NCBI RefSeq assembly: GCF_014764365.1
Contig: NZ_CP061718.1
Span: forward strand, 806,001-870,000
Direction of reading: 5' to 3'
Length of the DNA: 64,000 nucleotides
Source: Roseococcus microcysteis
GTDB taxonomy: Bacteria; Pseudomonadota; Alphaproteobacteria; Acetobacterales; Acetobacteraceae
Program-made: the position numbers and the translations under genes
Notes under the pieces: model-generated
What the model was told of the DNA's origin: nothing
The model's input: the letters and a program-made list of their open reading frames with translations, nothing else
Database searches by the model: none
In this document: piece by piece, positions 27,858-38,927 of the stretch
How positions within the stretch are numbered: position 1 is the stretch's first letter
How the letters are laid out: the number at the start of each line of letters is the position of its first letter

Positions 27858-27883
27858 CGCCTCGGGCGGAATCGCCCAAGGCG
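27858..27883 (+). terminator. Hairpin downstream of the TRAP operon
   Basis: An 11-bp stem with one mismatch (27858-27868 with 27873-27883) and a GAAT loop starts 8 nt after the dctM stop. No T-run follows, so it may be a weak or Rho-aided terminator or just an mRNA-stabilising hairpin. Confidence 0.4.
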
Positions 27884-27972
27884 TGAATCTGCCGTTCGAC
27901 AGGCGCGCCGGGGGGTTGCCGAGCGCATGATTTCGCTTCGGAATACGGGCAACAGCAGTTGAGGAAACCGCC

Positions 27973-30102
27973 ATGCCGGCCACCGAAGCCCTGCGCGACC
28001 CGCGCAGCCTGAAGCGCCTTCTCGCCCCCCGCAGCCTGGCCGTGATCGGCGTTTCCGGCGAGGCCACGGGCTTCGGCGCGCGCACCGTGCAGAACATGGC
28101 GAATTTCGACGGGCCGGTGTGGTGCGTGAACCCGAAATATGCGGGGCAGGAGCTGCATGGCCGCCCCTGCTACGCCTCGGTGGACGAGCTTCCGGGCGCT
28201 CCCGATTCGGCCGTGATCGCGCTGCCGCGCACCGGCGTGATGGCCGCCGTGCAGGCGCTGGCGAAGAAGGGCGGCGGCGGTGCGGTGCTCTATGCCTCCG
28301 GCTATGGCGAGACGGACCTGCCCGAGCGCGCGGTCGAGGAGCAAGAGCTGCGCGACACCGCCCGCGCCCTGGGCTTCCCGCTGCTCGGCGCCAATTGCCT
28401 GGGTTTCTGCGACCACACGCAGCGCGCGGGCGCCACCTTCATGCCCGACTACTTCAAGATGACCGCACCCGCCGGCGGCGTGGGCGTCGTCAGCCAGTCG
28501 GGCGCGCTCGGCTACGCACTGATGCAGGCGGCCGAGCGCGGCTTCGCCATGTGCCATATGGCCACCGCGGGCAATGCCACCGACCTCGATGTCTGTGACC
28601 TCGTGGCCTTCCAGCTCTCCATGCCCGAATGCCGCTCCATCGCGCTGGCTGTGGAAGGGTTGCGTGATGCGCGGCGCCTCTTTGAACTGGGCGAATTGGC
28701 GCGCAAGGCCGGCAAGCCGATCGTCGTCCTGAAGCTCGGTCGCGGCGAGATCGGCGCCAAGGCGGCCATGTCGCATACGGGCAGCCTGGCCGGCAGCACG
28801 GCGGCCTGGAGTGCGGGCTTCCAACGCGCCGGCATGCTGGAGGTCGAGGATTTCGACGCGCTGCTGGAGACGGCGGGCTTCTTCGCCAAGGCCGGTCCGC
28901 CCAAGGCGCGCGGCGTGGGCATCCTCACCCCCTCGGGCGGTGCGGGCATCATGGCCGCCGACCACGCGGAATTCGCGGGCCTCGCCTTGCCCCAGCCCGC
29001 GCCGGCGACGGAGGCCATCTTCCGCGCCACGCTCCCGGACTTCGGCAGCCCGCGCAACCCCTGCGACATGACCGCGCAGGTCGCCACCAATCCCAAGTAT
29101 TTCGAGGATTGCATGCTGGCGATGCTGAATGACGACCAGTACGCGACCGTCGTTTTCCCGGTGGTCTATCACAACCCCGCCCCCGGCGCGACGCCGGCCC
29201 GCATGAAGACGATGGAGCCGATGGCGGCCGCGACCGGCAAGCCCATCTGCATCGCCTGGGTGCCGGAGAGCCTGGAGGGGCCGGGCGCCGAGGCCGCGGA
29301 TGTCTCGCCCAACCTGGTGCTGTTCCGCTCGATGCGGCGGATGATGAATGCGCTGCGGCTGTGGTTCCACCACCATGACCCGAAGCCCGCGCCCGCGACG
29401 CCGGATGCCGCTGCCAGCGCCGCCGCCGCGAAGCTGCCGGCCGGCGAACAGACGTTGATGGAGGCCGCCGCCAAGACCGCCTTCGCCGAAGCCGGCCTGC
29501 CCGTGGTGCGCGAACTGCGCGCCGCCACCGCCGAGGACGCCGTGCGGGCCGCGCAGAGCCTCGGCTATCCGGTGGTGCTGAAGGTGGACAGCCCCGACAT
29601 CGCCCACAAGACCGAGGTGGGCGGCGTGCAGCTCAACCTGGGCGATTCCGGCGCCGTCACCGCCGCCTTCGCGCGCATCAAGGACGGCGCTGCGCAACAC
29701 GCGCCTCGCGCGCGGGTGGATGGCGTGCTGGTGCAGCGGATGGAGGCGAGGGGCGTCGAGCTCATCCTCGGCGCGCGGCGTGATCCGCAATTCGGCGTGA
29801 TGGTGCTGGTGGGCCTGGGCGGCGTGCAGGCGGAGCTGTGGAAGGATGTGGCGCTGGAAGTGGCGCCCGTCTCACCCGAGGGCGCGATGGCCATGCTCAA
29901 GCGCCTCAAGGCCTGGCCGCTGCTGGACGGGTTCCGGGGCGCGGCGAAGGTGGATGTGGCAGCGGTGGCCGACGCCATCGCCCGCTTCTCGGCCTTCGCC
30001 GCCGCCGCCGGAGATCGGCTGGAGGAGGCCGAGATCAACCCGCTGGTCTGCCGCCCGGATGGCTGCGTGGCCGTGGACGGGCTGATGAAGCTGAACGGCT
30101 GA
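27973..30102 (+). CDS. Fused ADP-forming acyl-CoA synthetase (acetate-CoA ligase family)
   Basis: A 709-aa alpha-beta fusion. CoA-binding Rossmann domain at the N-terminus (SLAVIGVSG), succinyl-CoA-synthetase-like domains with SQSGALGYAL and SHTGSLAG (His268), and a C-terminal ATP-grasp domain with HKTEVGG from residue 545. Preceded by a GAGGAAA Shine-Dalgarno. It is a paralogue of the gene at 3024. It follows the TRAP genes in the same direction with a 123-nt gap containing a hairpin, so it may be read with them or alone; activation of the acid imported by the TRAP system is a reasonable inference. Confidence 0.85.
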   Translation: MPATEALRDPRSLKRLLAPRSLAVIGVSGEATGFGARTVQNMANFDGPVWCVNPKYAGQELHGRPCYASVDELPGAPDSAVIALPRTGVMAAVQALAKKGGGGAVLYASGYGETDLPERAVEEQELRDTARALGFPLLGANCLGFCDHTQRAGATFMPDYFKMTAPAGGVGVVSQSGALGYALMQAAERGFAMCHMATAGNATDLDVCDLVAFQLSMPECRSIALAVEGLRDARRLFELGELARKAGKPIVVLKLGRGEIGAKAAMSHTGSLAGSTAAWSAGFQRAGMLEVEDFDALLETAGFFAKAGPPKARGVGILTPSGGAGIMAADHAEFAGLALPQPAPATEAIFRATLPDFGSPRNPCDMTAQVATNPKYFEDCMLAMLNDDQYATVVFPVVYHNPAPGATPARMKTMEPMAAATGKPICIAWVPESLEGPGAEAADVSPNLVLFRSMRRMMNALRLWFHHHDPKPAPATPDAAASAAAAKLPAGEQTLMEAAAKTAFAEAGLPVVRELRAATAEDAVRAAQSLGYPVVLKVDSPDIAHKTEVGGVQLNLGDSGAVTAAFARIKDGAAQHAPRARVDGVLVQRMEARGVELILGARRDPQFGVMVLVGLGGVQAELWKDVALEVAPVSPEGAMAMLKRLKAWPLLDGFRGAAKVDVAAVADAIARFSAFAAAAGDRLEEAEINPLVCRPDGCVAVDGLMKLNG

Positions 30103-30113
30103 AGCCATCGCGT

Positions 30114-30154
30114 CTGATCGGCCCCGGTGGGTTTCACCGGGGCCGCGTGATCAG
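30114..30154. terminator. Bidirectional hairpin between convergent genes
   Basis: A perfect 10-bp stem (30120-30129 with 30135-30144, loop GGTTT) lies inside a wider CTGATC/GATCAG inverted repeat. It sits midway between two convergent genes, 12 to 16 nt beyond each stop. There is no clear T-run on either side, so termination strength is uncertain. Confidence 0.55.
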
Positions 30155-30169
30155 CCGCGCAGCAAGGTT

Positions 30170-31273
30170 TCAGTATCCTTCGCGCAGCAGCGGGAAGGCG
30201 CTGTGGACATTCGGGAACACCACCGGCGGCGCGCCGATGTGCACATGCTTGCGCGTCAACTCGCCGAAGCTGTTCACGCCCGTCAGGCCGAGCGCCTTGG
30301 TCGTCTCGTCCTCCAGGATTTCCAGCACGCGGCTGACACCCGAGGCGCCCTCCGCGGCCAGCCCGTAGAGGTAGAGGCGCCCCAGCCCCACCCAATCCGC
30401 TCCCAGCGCCACGGCCTTCACCAGGTCGGTGCCGCGGCTGAAGCTGCCATCCACCATGATCTTGGCGCGGCCGGCCACGGCCTCCACCACCTCGGGCAGC
30501 ACGTCGAGCGAACCACGCCCGCCATCCAGCTGCCGCCCGCCATGGTTGGAGACGTAGATCACGTCCACCCCATGCTCGCAGGCGATGGCGGCGTCCTCGC
30601 CGGTGCCGATGCCCTTCAGGATCAGGGGGATCTTGTGCTTCTCCTTGAAGCGCGCGACCTCGCGCCAGGACAGCGCCGCCTGGTGGTCCATGCCGGTGTT
30701 GGCCGCGCGCCAGGTCTTGACGAAGCGCTTGGCCATGTCGCGTTCGCGGCGGCTGTAATGGGCGGTGTCCACCGTCATGCAGAAGGCGTCATAGCCGGCG
30801 GCGATGGCACGCTTGGCATGGTCATCCACGAAGTCGTCGCCGCCACGGACATAGAGCTGGAAGACGCGCGGGCCGCGCCCGGCGGCGGCCGTCTCCTCCA
30901 TGCCGGGCTTGCTCACGCTGCTGAGCATGTAGGGCACGCCGTAATCGCCGGCGCCCTTCGCCACGCTGGCGCCGCCGCCGGGTTCGAAGCTTTCCAGCGA
31001 CCCCACGGGGGCGAGGAAGACCGGCAGGCGAATCCGGTGGCCGAAGAAATCCACCCCCGTGTCCACGCGCGAGACGTCGTTCAGCACGCGCGGCCGCAGC
31101 GCGACCGTGTCGATGGCCATGCGGTTGCGGGCCAGCGTCGTCTCGGTCTCGGTGCCGCCGATCAGGTAGTCCCAGATGTTCGCGTTCAGCTTCTGCTTCG
31201 CCGCCTTCACGAACTCATGCAGGACCAGATATTTGCCGCCATCCAACTCGTTGGAATTCAGCCTCTCGCTCAT
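30170..31273 (-). CDS. FMN-dependent alpha-hydroxy-acid dehydrogenase/oxidase (LldD family)
   Basis: A 367-aa TIM-barrel flavoenzyme. The flavin-binding Lys is K220 (LILKG), the catalytic His is H244 in SNHGGRQLD (242-250), with Arg247, and the acidic D275 begins the phosphate loop. The MTVDT segment (166-170) and RRERD (175-179) are family typical. The loop reads DGSFSRG where the family commonly has DGGxRRG, so the FMN-phosphate site is altered. It oxidises a 2-hydroxy acid to the 2-oxo acid. It starts behind GGGAGG and is divergent from the oxaloacetate-decarboxylase-like gene. Confidence 0.88.
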   Translation of the reverse strand: MSERLNSNELDGGKYLVLHEFVKAAKQKLNANIWDYLIGGTETETTLARNRMAIDTVALRPRVLNDVSRVDTGVDFFGHRIRLPVFLAPVGSLESFEPGGGASVAKGAGDYGVPYMLSSVSKPGMEETAAAGRGPRVFQLYVRGGDDFVDDHAKRAIAAGYDAFCMTVDTAHYSRRERDMAKRFVKTWRAANTGMDHQAALSWREVARFKEKHKIPLILKGIGTGEDAAIACEHGVDVIYVSNHGGRQLDGGRGSLDVLPEVVEAVAGRAKIMVDGSFSRGTDLVKAVALGADWVGLGRLYLYGLAAEGASGVSRVLEILEDETTKALGLTGVNSFGELTRKHVHIGAPPVVFPNVHSAFPLLREGY

Positions 31274-31296
31274 GGAGCACCTCCCGTTTCAGGATG

Positions 31297-31325
31297 ACGC
31301 TAGGCGGGGCAAGATGACCGGACAA
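31297..31325 (-). promoter_or_regulatory. Candidate promoter of the hydroxy-acid dehydrogenase gene
   Basis: On the minus strand, TTGTCC (31320-31325), 17 nt, TAGCGT (31297-31302), about 24 nt from the start at 31273. It lies in a 68-nt divergent spacer with the gene at 31342. Called by eye. Confidence 0.35.
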
Positions 31326-31341
31326 GGTCAGGAGACATGCA

Positions 31342-32202
31342 ATGCGGTGGAGTGAGCGGCGCGCGGCGGCGAGGGCTGTGCTGGAGGGGCATGACTGCAT
31401 CCACCCCGCCTCGGTGCATGAGCCGGTGGCGGCGCGGATCGCCGAGGATCTGGGCTATGAACTCGGCATGTTCGCCGGCAGCACGGGCAGCCTGGCCGTG
31501 CTGGGCGCCCCCGACATCATCCTGCTGACGCTGACCGAATTCGCGGAACAGGCGCGGCGCATCAACCGCGCGGCCTCCCGCCTGCCGCTGGTGGTGGATG
31601 CGGACCATGGCTACGGCAACGCGCTGAACGTCATGCGCACGGTGGAGGAGCTGGAGGTGGCGGGAGTCGCCGCGCTCTCCATCGAGGACACCGCCCTGCC
31701 CCGCCCCTTCGGCACGGAGAAGCCCGTGCTGATTCCGCTCGACGAGGGCGTGGCCAAGATGCGCGCGGCGGTGGCGGCGCGCGACGATGCCTCGCTCATC
31801 ATCTTCGCGCGGACGGGGGCCGTCTCCATCACGGGGCTGGAAGATGCGCTGGCGCGGGTGCGTGCCTACAACCACACCGGCACGGATGGCATCTTCCTGA
31901 CCGGCGTGACGAAGCGCGCGGAGCTGGACGCGCTGGCCGCCGAGGCGAAGCTGCCGCTGGTTCTGGGCACGCTGTCCGACGAGATCAGCGACCGCGCCTA
32001 TCTGGCCAGCCGCGGTGTGCGGATCGCCTTGCAGGGGCACCTGCCCTTCCAGGCGGCCATCCAGGCCATCCACGCGACCCTGAAGGCCTTGCGCGAGGGC
32101 ACACCGCCCGCCCAGGTGGGCGGGACAGCCCCCAAGGCGCTGCGCGAGGCGGCGATGCGCGAGGCCGACTATGCGGAACTCGCGCGGCGTTTCCTGGGCT
32201 GA
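31342..32202 (+). CDS. Isocitrate lyase/PEP mutase superfamily enzyme, oxaloacetate decarboxylase-like
   Basis: A 286-aa ICL/PEP-mutase superfamily protein. The metal-binding motif DADHGYGNALNV starts at residue 86 and matches the PA4872-type oxaloacetate decarboxylases; IEDTALPRPFG and the FARTGA arginine segment complete the active site. The early GHDCIHPASVHEP motif is the usual entry loop. Oxaloacetate or a close 2-oxodiacid is the likely substrate. AGGAGA (31330-31335) precedes the ATG at 31342. It is divergent from the 2-hydroxy-acid oxidase, so the pair could act on linked oxo- and hydroxy-acids. Confidence 0.82.
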   Translation: MRWSERRAAARAVLEGHDCIHPASVHEPVAARIAEDLGYELGMFAGSTGSLAVLGAPDIILLTLTEFAEQARRINRAASRLPLVVDADHGYGNALNVMRTVEELEVAGVAALSIEDTALPRPFGTEKPVLIPLDEGVAKMRAAVAARDDASLIIFARTGAVSITGLEDALARVRAYNHTGTDGIFLTGVTKRAELDALAAEAKLPLVLGTLSDEISDRAYLASRGVRIALQGHLPFQAAIQAIHATLKALREGTPPAQVGGTAPKALREAAMREADYAELARRFLG

Positions 32203-32203
32203 T

Positions 32204-32224
32204 GCCCCTCGTGGATCCAGGGGC
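32204..32224. terminator. Short hairpin between convergent genes
   Basis: GCCCCT (32204-32209) pairs with AGGGGC (32219-32224), loop nine nt, between the stops of the decarboxylase-like gene (32202) and the molybdopterin subunit (32242). Stem is short, no T-run. Confidence 0.35.
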
Positions 32225-32241
32225 TTGAATCGGCCGCGCGG

Positions 32242-34587
<2,346 letters not shown>

Positions 34588-34615
34588 CGCTGTCATCCAT
34601 GCAAGGGTCACACAG

Positions 34616-34643
34616 ATGGTAGGCACCACGGGGGCTTCCGCAA
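34616..34643 (-). promoter_or_regulatory. Candidate promoter of the molybdopterin-subunit gene
   Basis: On the minus strand TTGCGG (34638-34643), 16 nt, TACCAT (34616-34621), in the divergent spacer with the EamA gene. Called by eye. Confidence 0.3.
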
Positions 34644-34694
34644 GGCCGCCCGTCGCGCCACGCTCAATCCCATGGTTTCGCCGCCCCTTCCCGC

Positions 34695-35564
34695 ATGACG
34701 CCCACCCTGAACGGCATGATCCTTGCGGCGGGGGCGGGCTTCACCTTCGCCCTGCTGAACCTGAACCTGCGCGTGCTGGCGAGCGAGCTTCCCCCCTTCC
34801 AGGTCCAGTTCCTGCGCTATGGGGCGGGGCTGGTGGTCATGATCCCCTGGATCATCCAGGCGGGTATCGCCGCCTATGTGCCGCGGGCCCTGGGCGGGCA
34901 GCTCTGGCGGGGGGTGGCGCATACGGCAGCGCTGTTCTTCTGGTTCTCGGCCCTGCCGCATATTCCTTTCGCGACGCTGACGGCCATCGGCTTCACCGGG
35001 CCCATCTTCATCATGCTGGGGGCGGTGCTGTTTCTGAAGGAGCGCATGTTCTGGCAGCGCTGGGCCGCGGCCCTGCTGGGCTTCCTGGGCGTGCTGGTGG
35101 TGGTCGCACCCAGCTTCACCGGCACGGGCGGGCACCATGCGCTGCTGATGCTGGCCTCCGCCCCCCTGTTCGCGGCCTCCTTCCTCATCGCCAAGGCGCT
35201 GACGCGGCATGACACGCCGCAGGTGATCGTCGCCTGGCAGTCGCTGACGGTCGCGGTCTTCACCCTGCCCGTAGCGGTCTGGCTCTGGGAATGGCCGAGC
35301 CTGGCGCAATGGGGCATCGTGCTGCTCTGTGGGGCGCTGGGCAGCCTAGGGCATTGGATGCTGACCATGGCCTATCGCATCGCCGACATCTCGGCGGCCC
35401 AACCAGTGAAGTTCCTGGACCTGATCTGGGCCGCCTGCCTCGGCTACCTGGCCTTCTCGGAAATCCCGACCACGACCACCCTGGCCGGTGCCGCCGTGAT
35501 CTTCCTCTCCACCAGCTGGATCGCGCGCGTCGAGGCGCGGCGCGGACGGAGTACCCCCGCATGA
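34695..35564 (+). CDS. DMT superfamily (EamA) permease
   Basis: A 289-aa membrane protein with ten hydrophobic segments in two EamA repeats; the LQFLRYGAGL-like region after helix 2 and the proline-rich QPVKFLDLIW segment of the second repeat are typical. It overlaps the downstream alpha/beta hydrolase gene by ATGA (35561-35564). Substrate unknown. Confidence 0.85.
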   Translation: MTPTLNGMILAAGAGFTFALLNLNLRVLASELPPFQVQFLRYGAGLVVMIPWIIQAGIAAYVPRALGGQLWRGVAHTAALFFWFSALPHIPFATLTAIGFTGPIFIMLGAVLFLKERMFWQRWAAALLGFLGVLVVVAPSFTGTGGHHALLMLASAPLFAASFLIAKALTRHDTPQVIVAWQSLTVAVFTLPVAVWLWEWPSLAQWGIVLLCGALGSLGHWMLTMAYRIADISAAQPVKFLDLIWAACLGYLAFSEIPTTTTLAGAAVIFLSTSWIARVEARRGRSTPA

Positions 35565-36403
35565 CGCCCGACATCATCGAACTCGACCACGCCGCCACCC
35601 GCCACGAGACCCGCTGCGGCGATGGCCATGTGGTCTGGCGCAGCTGGGGCGAGGGCCAGCCGCTGGTGCTGCTGCATGGCGGCTCGGGCAGCTGGCGGCA
35701 TTGGGCGCGCAATGTGGGGCCGCTCTCGCGCCATTACCGCGTGCTGGCGGCCGACATCCCGGGCCTGGGCGAGAGCGCCATGCCCCCCGGCGAGGCCACG
35801 CCGCAATCGGCCGCGCTGCCGCTGCGCGACGGTCTCGTGCAATTGCTGGGGCCTGAGCGGCGCTACCACCTGACGGGCTTCTCCTTCGGCGCCAATGTCA
35901 GTGGGCAGTTGGCGGCGCTGGAGGGGGAGCATGTCCGCACGCTGACGCTGGTGGGCGCGGCCTCGCTGGGCCTCGCACGCCCGCCGCTGGAATTGCTGAA
36001 GGTGCGCGACAAGCAGGGCGCGGCCCGGGTCGAGGCCAACCGCGAGAATCTGAAGCGCCTCATGTTCCACGACCCGGCGAAGATTGATGCCACGGCGCTG
36101 GCCATCCAGGACTGGCACACCAACCATGCGCGGCTCCGCAGCCGGGGCTTCGCCTCCGGCACGTCGCTGAAGGATGCGCTGGAGCGCGTGACCGCGCCGC
36201 TCAACGGCATCTGGGGCGAATTCGACGCCGTGGCCTTCCCGAACGTGGCCGCGCGGCTGGACGTGATCCGCGCGCGCGACCCCTCGATGCTGGAGGCCGT
36301 CATCCCCGCCGCCGGCCATTGGGTGGCCTATGAGGCGGCGGAGGAATTCAACGCCGCACTTCTTTCGATTCTGGCGCGACGTGAAGGAAGAACAGCGCAA
36401 TGA
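35561..36403 (+). CDS. Alpha/beta hydrolase
   Basis: A 280-aa hydrolase. The oxyanion strand has LVLLHGGSGSW, the nucleophile elbow is GFSFGANVSG (catalytic Ser), the acid is probably in IWGEFDAVAF, and the histidine is in AAGHWVAYE near the end. Ester or C-C bond hydrolysis is likely; the substrate is unknown. Its 3' end overlaps the convergent MFS gene by 56 nt, a larger overlap than elsewhere in the window. It is coupled to the upstream EamA permease. Confidence 0.82.
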   Translation: MTPDIIELDHAATRHETRCGDGHVVWRSWGEGQPLVLLHGGSGSWRHWARNVGPLSRHYRVLAADIPGLGESAMPPGEATPQSAALPLRDGLVQLLGPERRYHLTGFSFGANVSGQLAALEGEHVRTLTLVGAASLGLARPPLELLKVRDKQGAARVEANRENLKRLMFHDPAKIDATALAIQDWHTNHARLRSRGFASGTSLKDALERVTAPLNGIWGEFDAVAFPNVAARLDVIRARDPSMLEAVIPAAGHWVAYEAAEEFNAALLSILARREGRTAQ

Positions 36404-37520
36404 ACGCCATCACCGACAGCGCGATGGTCAGCCAGAGCGCGTGGGCGCCGTAGCCCTCCACCACGAAGCCGAACAGGGCCGGCGCCAGCGCCCCCATGAA
36501 GCGGGCCGGCGCCACCACCAGCCCCTGCCGCGCGCCATACCCCGCCGCCCCGAAGATCGCGAGCGGCAGGGTGCCGCGCACGATGGTCTGGATGCCGTTC
36601 CCCGCCCCGTGCAGCAGCACGAAGGGCGCGGCCAGCGGCCCGCCGAAGATCAGCAGCAGCACCGCGCCCAAGGGGTGGGTGGTCAGCGCGATCCGTGCTG
36701 ACAGCAGCGGGTGGGCCCGCCGCAGCAGGGTGAATTCGAAGACCCGCGCGGCCACCTGGGCCGGCCCCATCAGCGCGCCGGCGGCGATCGCGGCCGCGGG
36801 CGTGGCGCCGGCAGCCACCAGCAGCCCCGGCAGATGCGCCGCCAGTGCCGAGGCCGAGAACCCGCCCGAGACGAAGATGAAGGCCATGAGCCACGCCGCG
36901 CGGCGGGTGCGGCGCGCCGTCTCAGCGTCGGGGGGTGGCGCGGGCTGCGCCTCGGGGGCCCGCACCGTCCCGCGCGGCAGCAGCGCGTTGAGCGGCAGGG
37001 CGAGCAGCAGCATCACCAGCGCCCAGCCCGCGCAGGCGCCGCGCCAGCCGAACTCCGCCTGCATCCAGGCCGTGACGGGCCAGCCCACCGTGCTGGCGAA
37101 GCCCGCGATCAGGGTGATGCCCGTGATGGCGCCGCGCGCGTCACGCCCATAGATGCGCGCCAACGCGGCAAAGCCCGCGTCGTACAGGCCCATCGCCATG
37201 CCGATGCCCAGCACGGCGAAGCCCAGGAACATCACCACCGGCCCTTGCGCCATGGCCAGCACTGCCAGCCCCGTGGCCAGCACCAGGTTGGAGGCGATCA
37301 GCACCGCGCGCCCGCCATGCTGGTCAATGGCCCGGCCCACGCGCGGCCCCAGGAAGGCCGTCAGCAGCAGGGCGCAGGAGAAGGCGACGAAGATGGTGGA
37401 GGCGTTCACCCCCAGCTCATCCGCCATCCGCCCCGCCAGGATGGCCGGGATGTAGTAGCTGCCGGCCCAGGCGAGCGTCTGGGTGGTGCCCAGGATGGCG
37501 ATGACGAGCGCCTTGCTCAT
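36348..37520 (-). CDS. MFS transporter
   Basis: A 390-aa transporter with about twelve hydrophobic segments and a central cytoplasmic loop rich in proline and charges (around residues 190-215). It is the last gene of the minus-strand run that begins at 40593 and overlaps greB by 4 nt. The first helix begins immediately (residues 3-25). The substrate is unknown; the upstream aldolase and SDR genes suggest a sugar acid or its product. Confidence 0.83.
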   Translation of the reverse strand: MSKALVIAILGTTQTLAWAGSYYIPAILAGRMADELGVNASTIFVAFSCALLLTAFLGPRVGRAIDQHGGRAVLIASNLVLATGLAVLAMAQGPVVMFLGFAVLGIGMAMGLYDAGFAALARIYGRDARGAITGITLIAGFASTVGWPVTAWMQAEFGWRGACAGWALVMLLLALPLNALLPRGTVRAPEAQPAPPPDAETARRTRRAAWLMAFIFVSGGFSASALAAHLPGLLVAAGATPAAAIAAGALMGPAQVAARVFEFTLLRRAHPLLSARIALTTHPLGAVLLLIFGGPLAAPFVLLHGAGNGIQTIVRGTLPLAIFGAAGYGARQGLVVAPARFMGALAPALFGFVVEGYGAHALWLTIALSVMAFIALFFLHVAPESKEVRR

Positions 37521-38047
37521 GGCGCGGGCGGGTAAGTGATGGTGACCACCTCGATCTCCTCAAGGCCGGCAGGGGTCCGCAGCTTCACGACATCGCCGAC
37601 GGTCTTGCCCAGCAATGCCCGCGCCACGGGCGAAACCCAGGAGATGCGGCCCTGCGTCGCGTCCGCCTCCTCCATGCCCACGATGGTGATGGTCACTTCG
37701 CTGTCGTCCATCCGGGCATAGGTGACGGTGGCGCCGAAGAAGATCTTGTCGCGCCGGGTCTGTTTCGCGGCATCCACCACCTCCGCACGCTCCAGCCGGC
37801 GGCGGAGGAAGCGCACGCGGCTGTCAATCTGTCGCAGGCGGCGCTTGCCGTACTGGTAGTCGGCGTTCTCGCTGCGGTCGCCGAGGCCCGCGGCCCACGA
37901 GACCACTTCCACCACCTTGGGCCGTTCGCCATGCCACAGCTCATGCAGTTCGCGCGTCAGCGCCGCATGGCCGGCGGGCGTCATGTAGAAGGGGGTGCCG
38001 GGGGGAAGACCGGGTGGGCCTTCCTCCTCATCATCCTCGTCAGCCAA
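37517..38047 (-). CDS. greB: Transcription elongation factor GreB
   Basis: A 176-aa Gre factor with the coiled-coil tip [20 protein letters not shown] (residues 56-75). Asp57 and Glu60 match the catalytic acidic pair Asp41 and Glu44 of E. coli GreB, and the C-terminal globular domain is complete ([10 protein letters not shown] near the end). The first 18 residues form an acidic, proline-rich extension absent from E. coli GreB. It rescues backtracked RNA polymerase by stimulating transcript cleavage. It overlaps the dapA-like gene by 8 nt and the MFS gene by 4 nt. Confidence 0.92.
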   Translation of the reverse strand: MADEDDEEEGPPGLPPGTPFYMTPAGHAALTRELHELWHGERPKVVEVVSWAAGLGDRSENADYQYGKRRLRQIDSRVRFLRRRLERAEVVDAAKQTRRDKIFFGATVTYARMDDSEVTITIVGMEEADATQGRISWVSPVARALLGKTVGDVVKLRTPAGLEEIEVVTITYPPAP

Positions 38048-38927
38048 GGCCCGCTCCGAGGGAAGACAGCGCCTCGGCCACGGCGGCGCGGCCCGTCTCG
38101 CTCAGCGGCGCCTGGGGCGGCAGCGGGTCGCCCACCGCGAAGCCCTGGATTTGCAACGCGCCCTTGATGCAGGCGGCCAGGGCGTATTGGGCGAACAGCT
38201 CGTTGAAGCGCCAGAGGCGGCGTTGCAGCGGCAGCGCCTCGGCCCAGTTGCCGGCGCGGCAGAGATCGTAGAGCCGCACGCTCTCGCGCGGGATCACGCA
38301 GGCGGGGCCGGCCATCCAGCCCACGCCGCCGATGAGCATGACGGCGGCCGGGATGTGGGCGGAGGCGCTGAACACATCCATCCGCCCCTCCACCGCATTC
38401 ATGATGGACAGCAGCCGACCGGTGTTCGTGCTGGCATCCTTGATGGCCACGATGCGCGGGTGGTGGGACAGCTTCGTGATGGCCGGCAGGGAGAGGTCGC
38501 TGCGCTGGAAATTCGGGTTGGTGTAGAGAACGAGGGGCAGCCCGGTCGCATCCGCCAGCGCGGTGAAATAGCTGACCACGCCCGCTTCGGGGACGGGGAA
38601 ATAGGCCTCCATCACGCCCAGGATGCCGTCCGCGCCCAGCCTTTCGTAGTCGCGCGCCTGGGCCATCGCATCGGCCGTGGTGGTGGCCGCAACCCCTGCC
38701 ACCACCGGCACCCGGCCGCGCGCCTGTTCCACCACGATGCGGACGATCTCGTGCCTCTGGGCGTGGCTGAGATAGGCAAACTCGCCCGTGGAGCCGAGCG
38801 GCGTCAGCCCATGCACGCCGGCACCGATCAGATGCTCGACCAGGTCGCGCAGCGGGGCCTCCAGCACCGCGCCATCGGGGCCGATGGGTGAGACCAGGTA
38901 CGGGAAGACCCCGGCAAAACGGCTCAT
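38040..38927 (-). CDS. Dihydrodipicolinate synthase family aldolase/dehydratase
   Basis: A 295-aa DapA-family TIM barrel. It has STGEF near residues 47-51, the catalytic tyrosine in LYTNP (Tyr135) and the Schiff-base lysine Lys163 (AIKDAS). Members split or dehydrate 2-oxo acids, including keto-deoxy sugar acids. It overlaps the SDR gene by ATGA and greB by 8 nt. The reaction cannot be fixed from sequence. Confidence 0.85.
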   Translation of the reverse strand: MSRFAGVFPYLVSPIGPDGAVLEAPLRDLVEHLIGAGVHGLTPLGSTGEFAYLSHAQRHEIVRIVVEQARGRVPVVAGVAATTTADAMAQARDYERLGADGILGVMEAYFPVPEAGVVSYFTALADATGLPLVLYTNPNFQRSDLSLPAITKLSHHPRIVAIKDASTNTGRLLSIMNAVEGRMDVFSASAHIPAAVMLIGGVGWMAGPACVIPRESVRLYDLCRAGNWAEALPLQRRLWRFNELFAQYALAACIKGALQIQGFAVGDPLPPQAPLSETGRAAVAEALSSLGAGLG

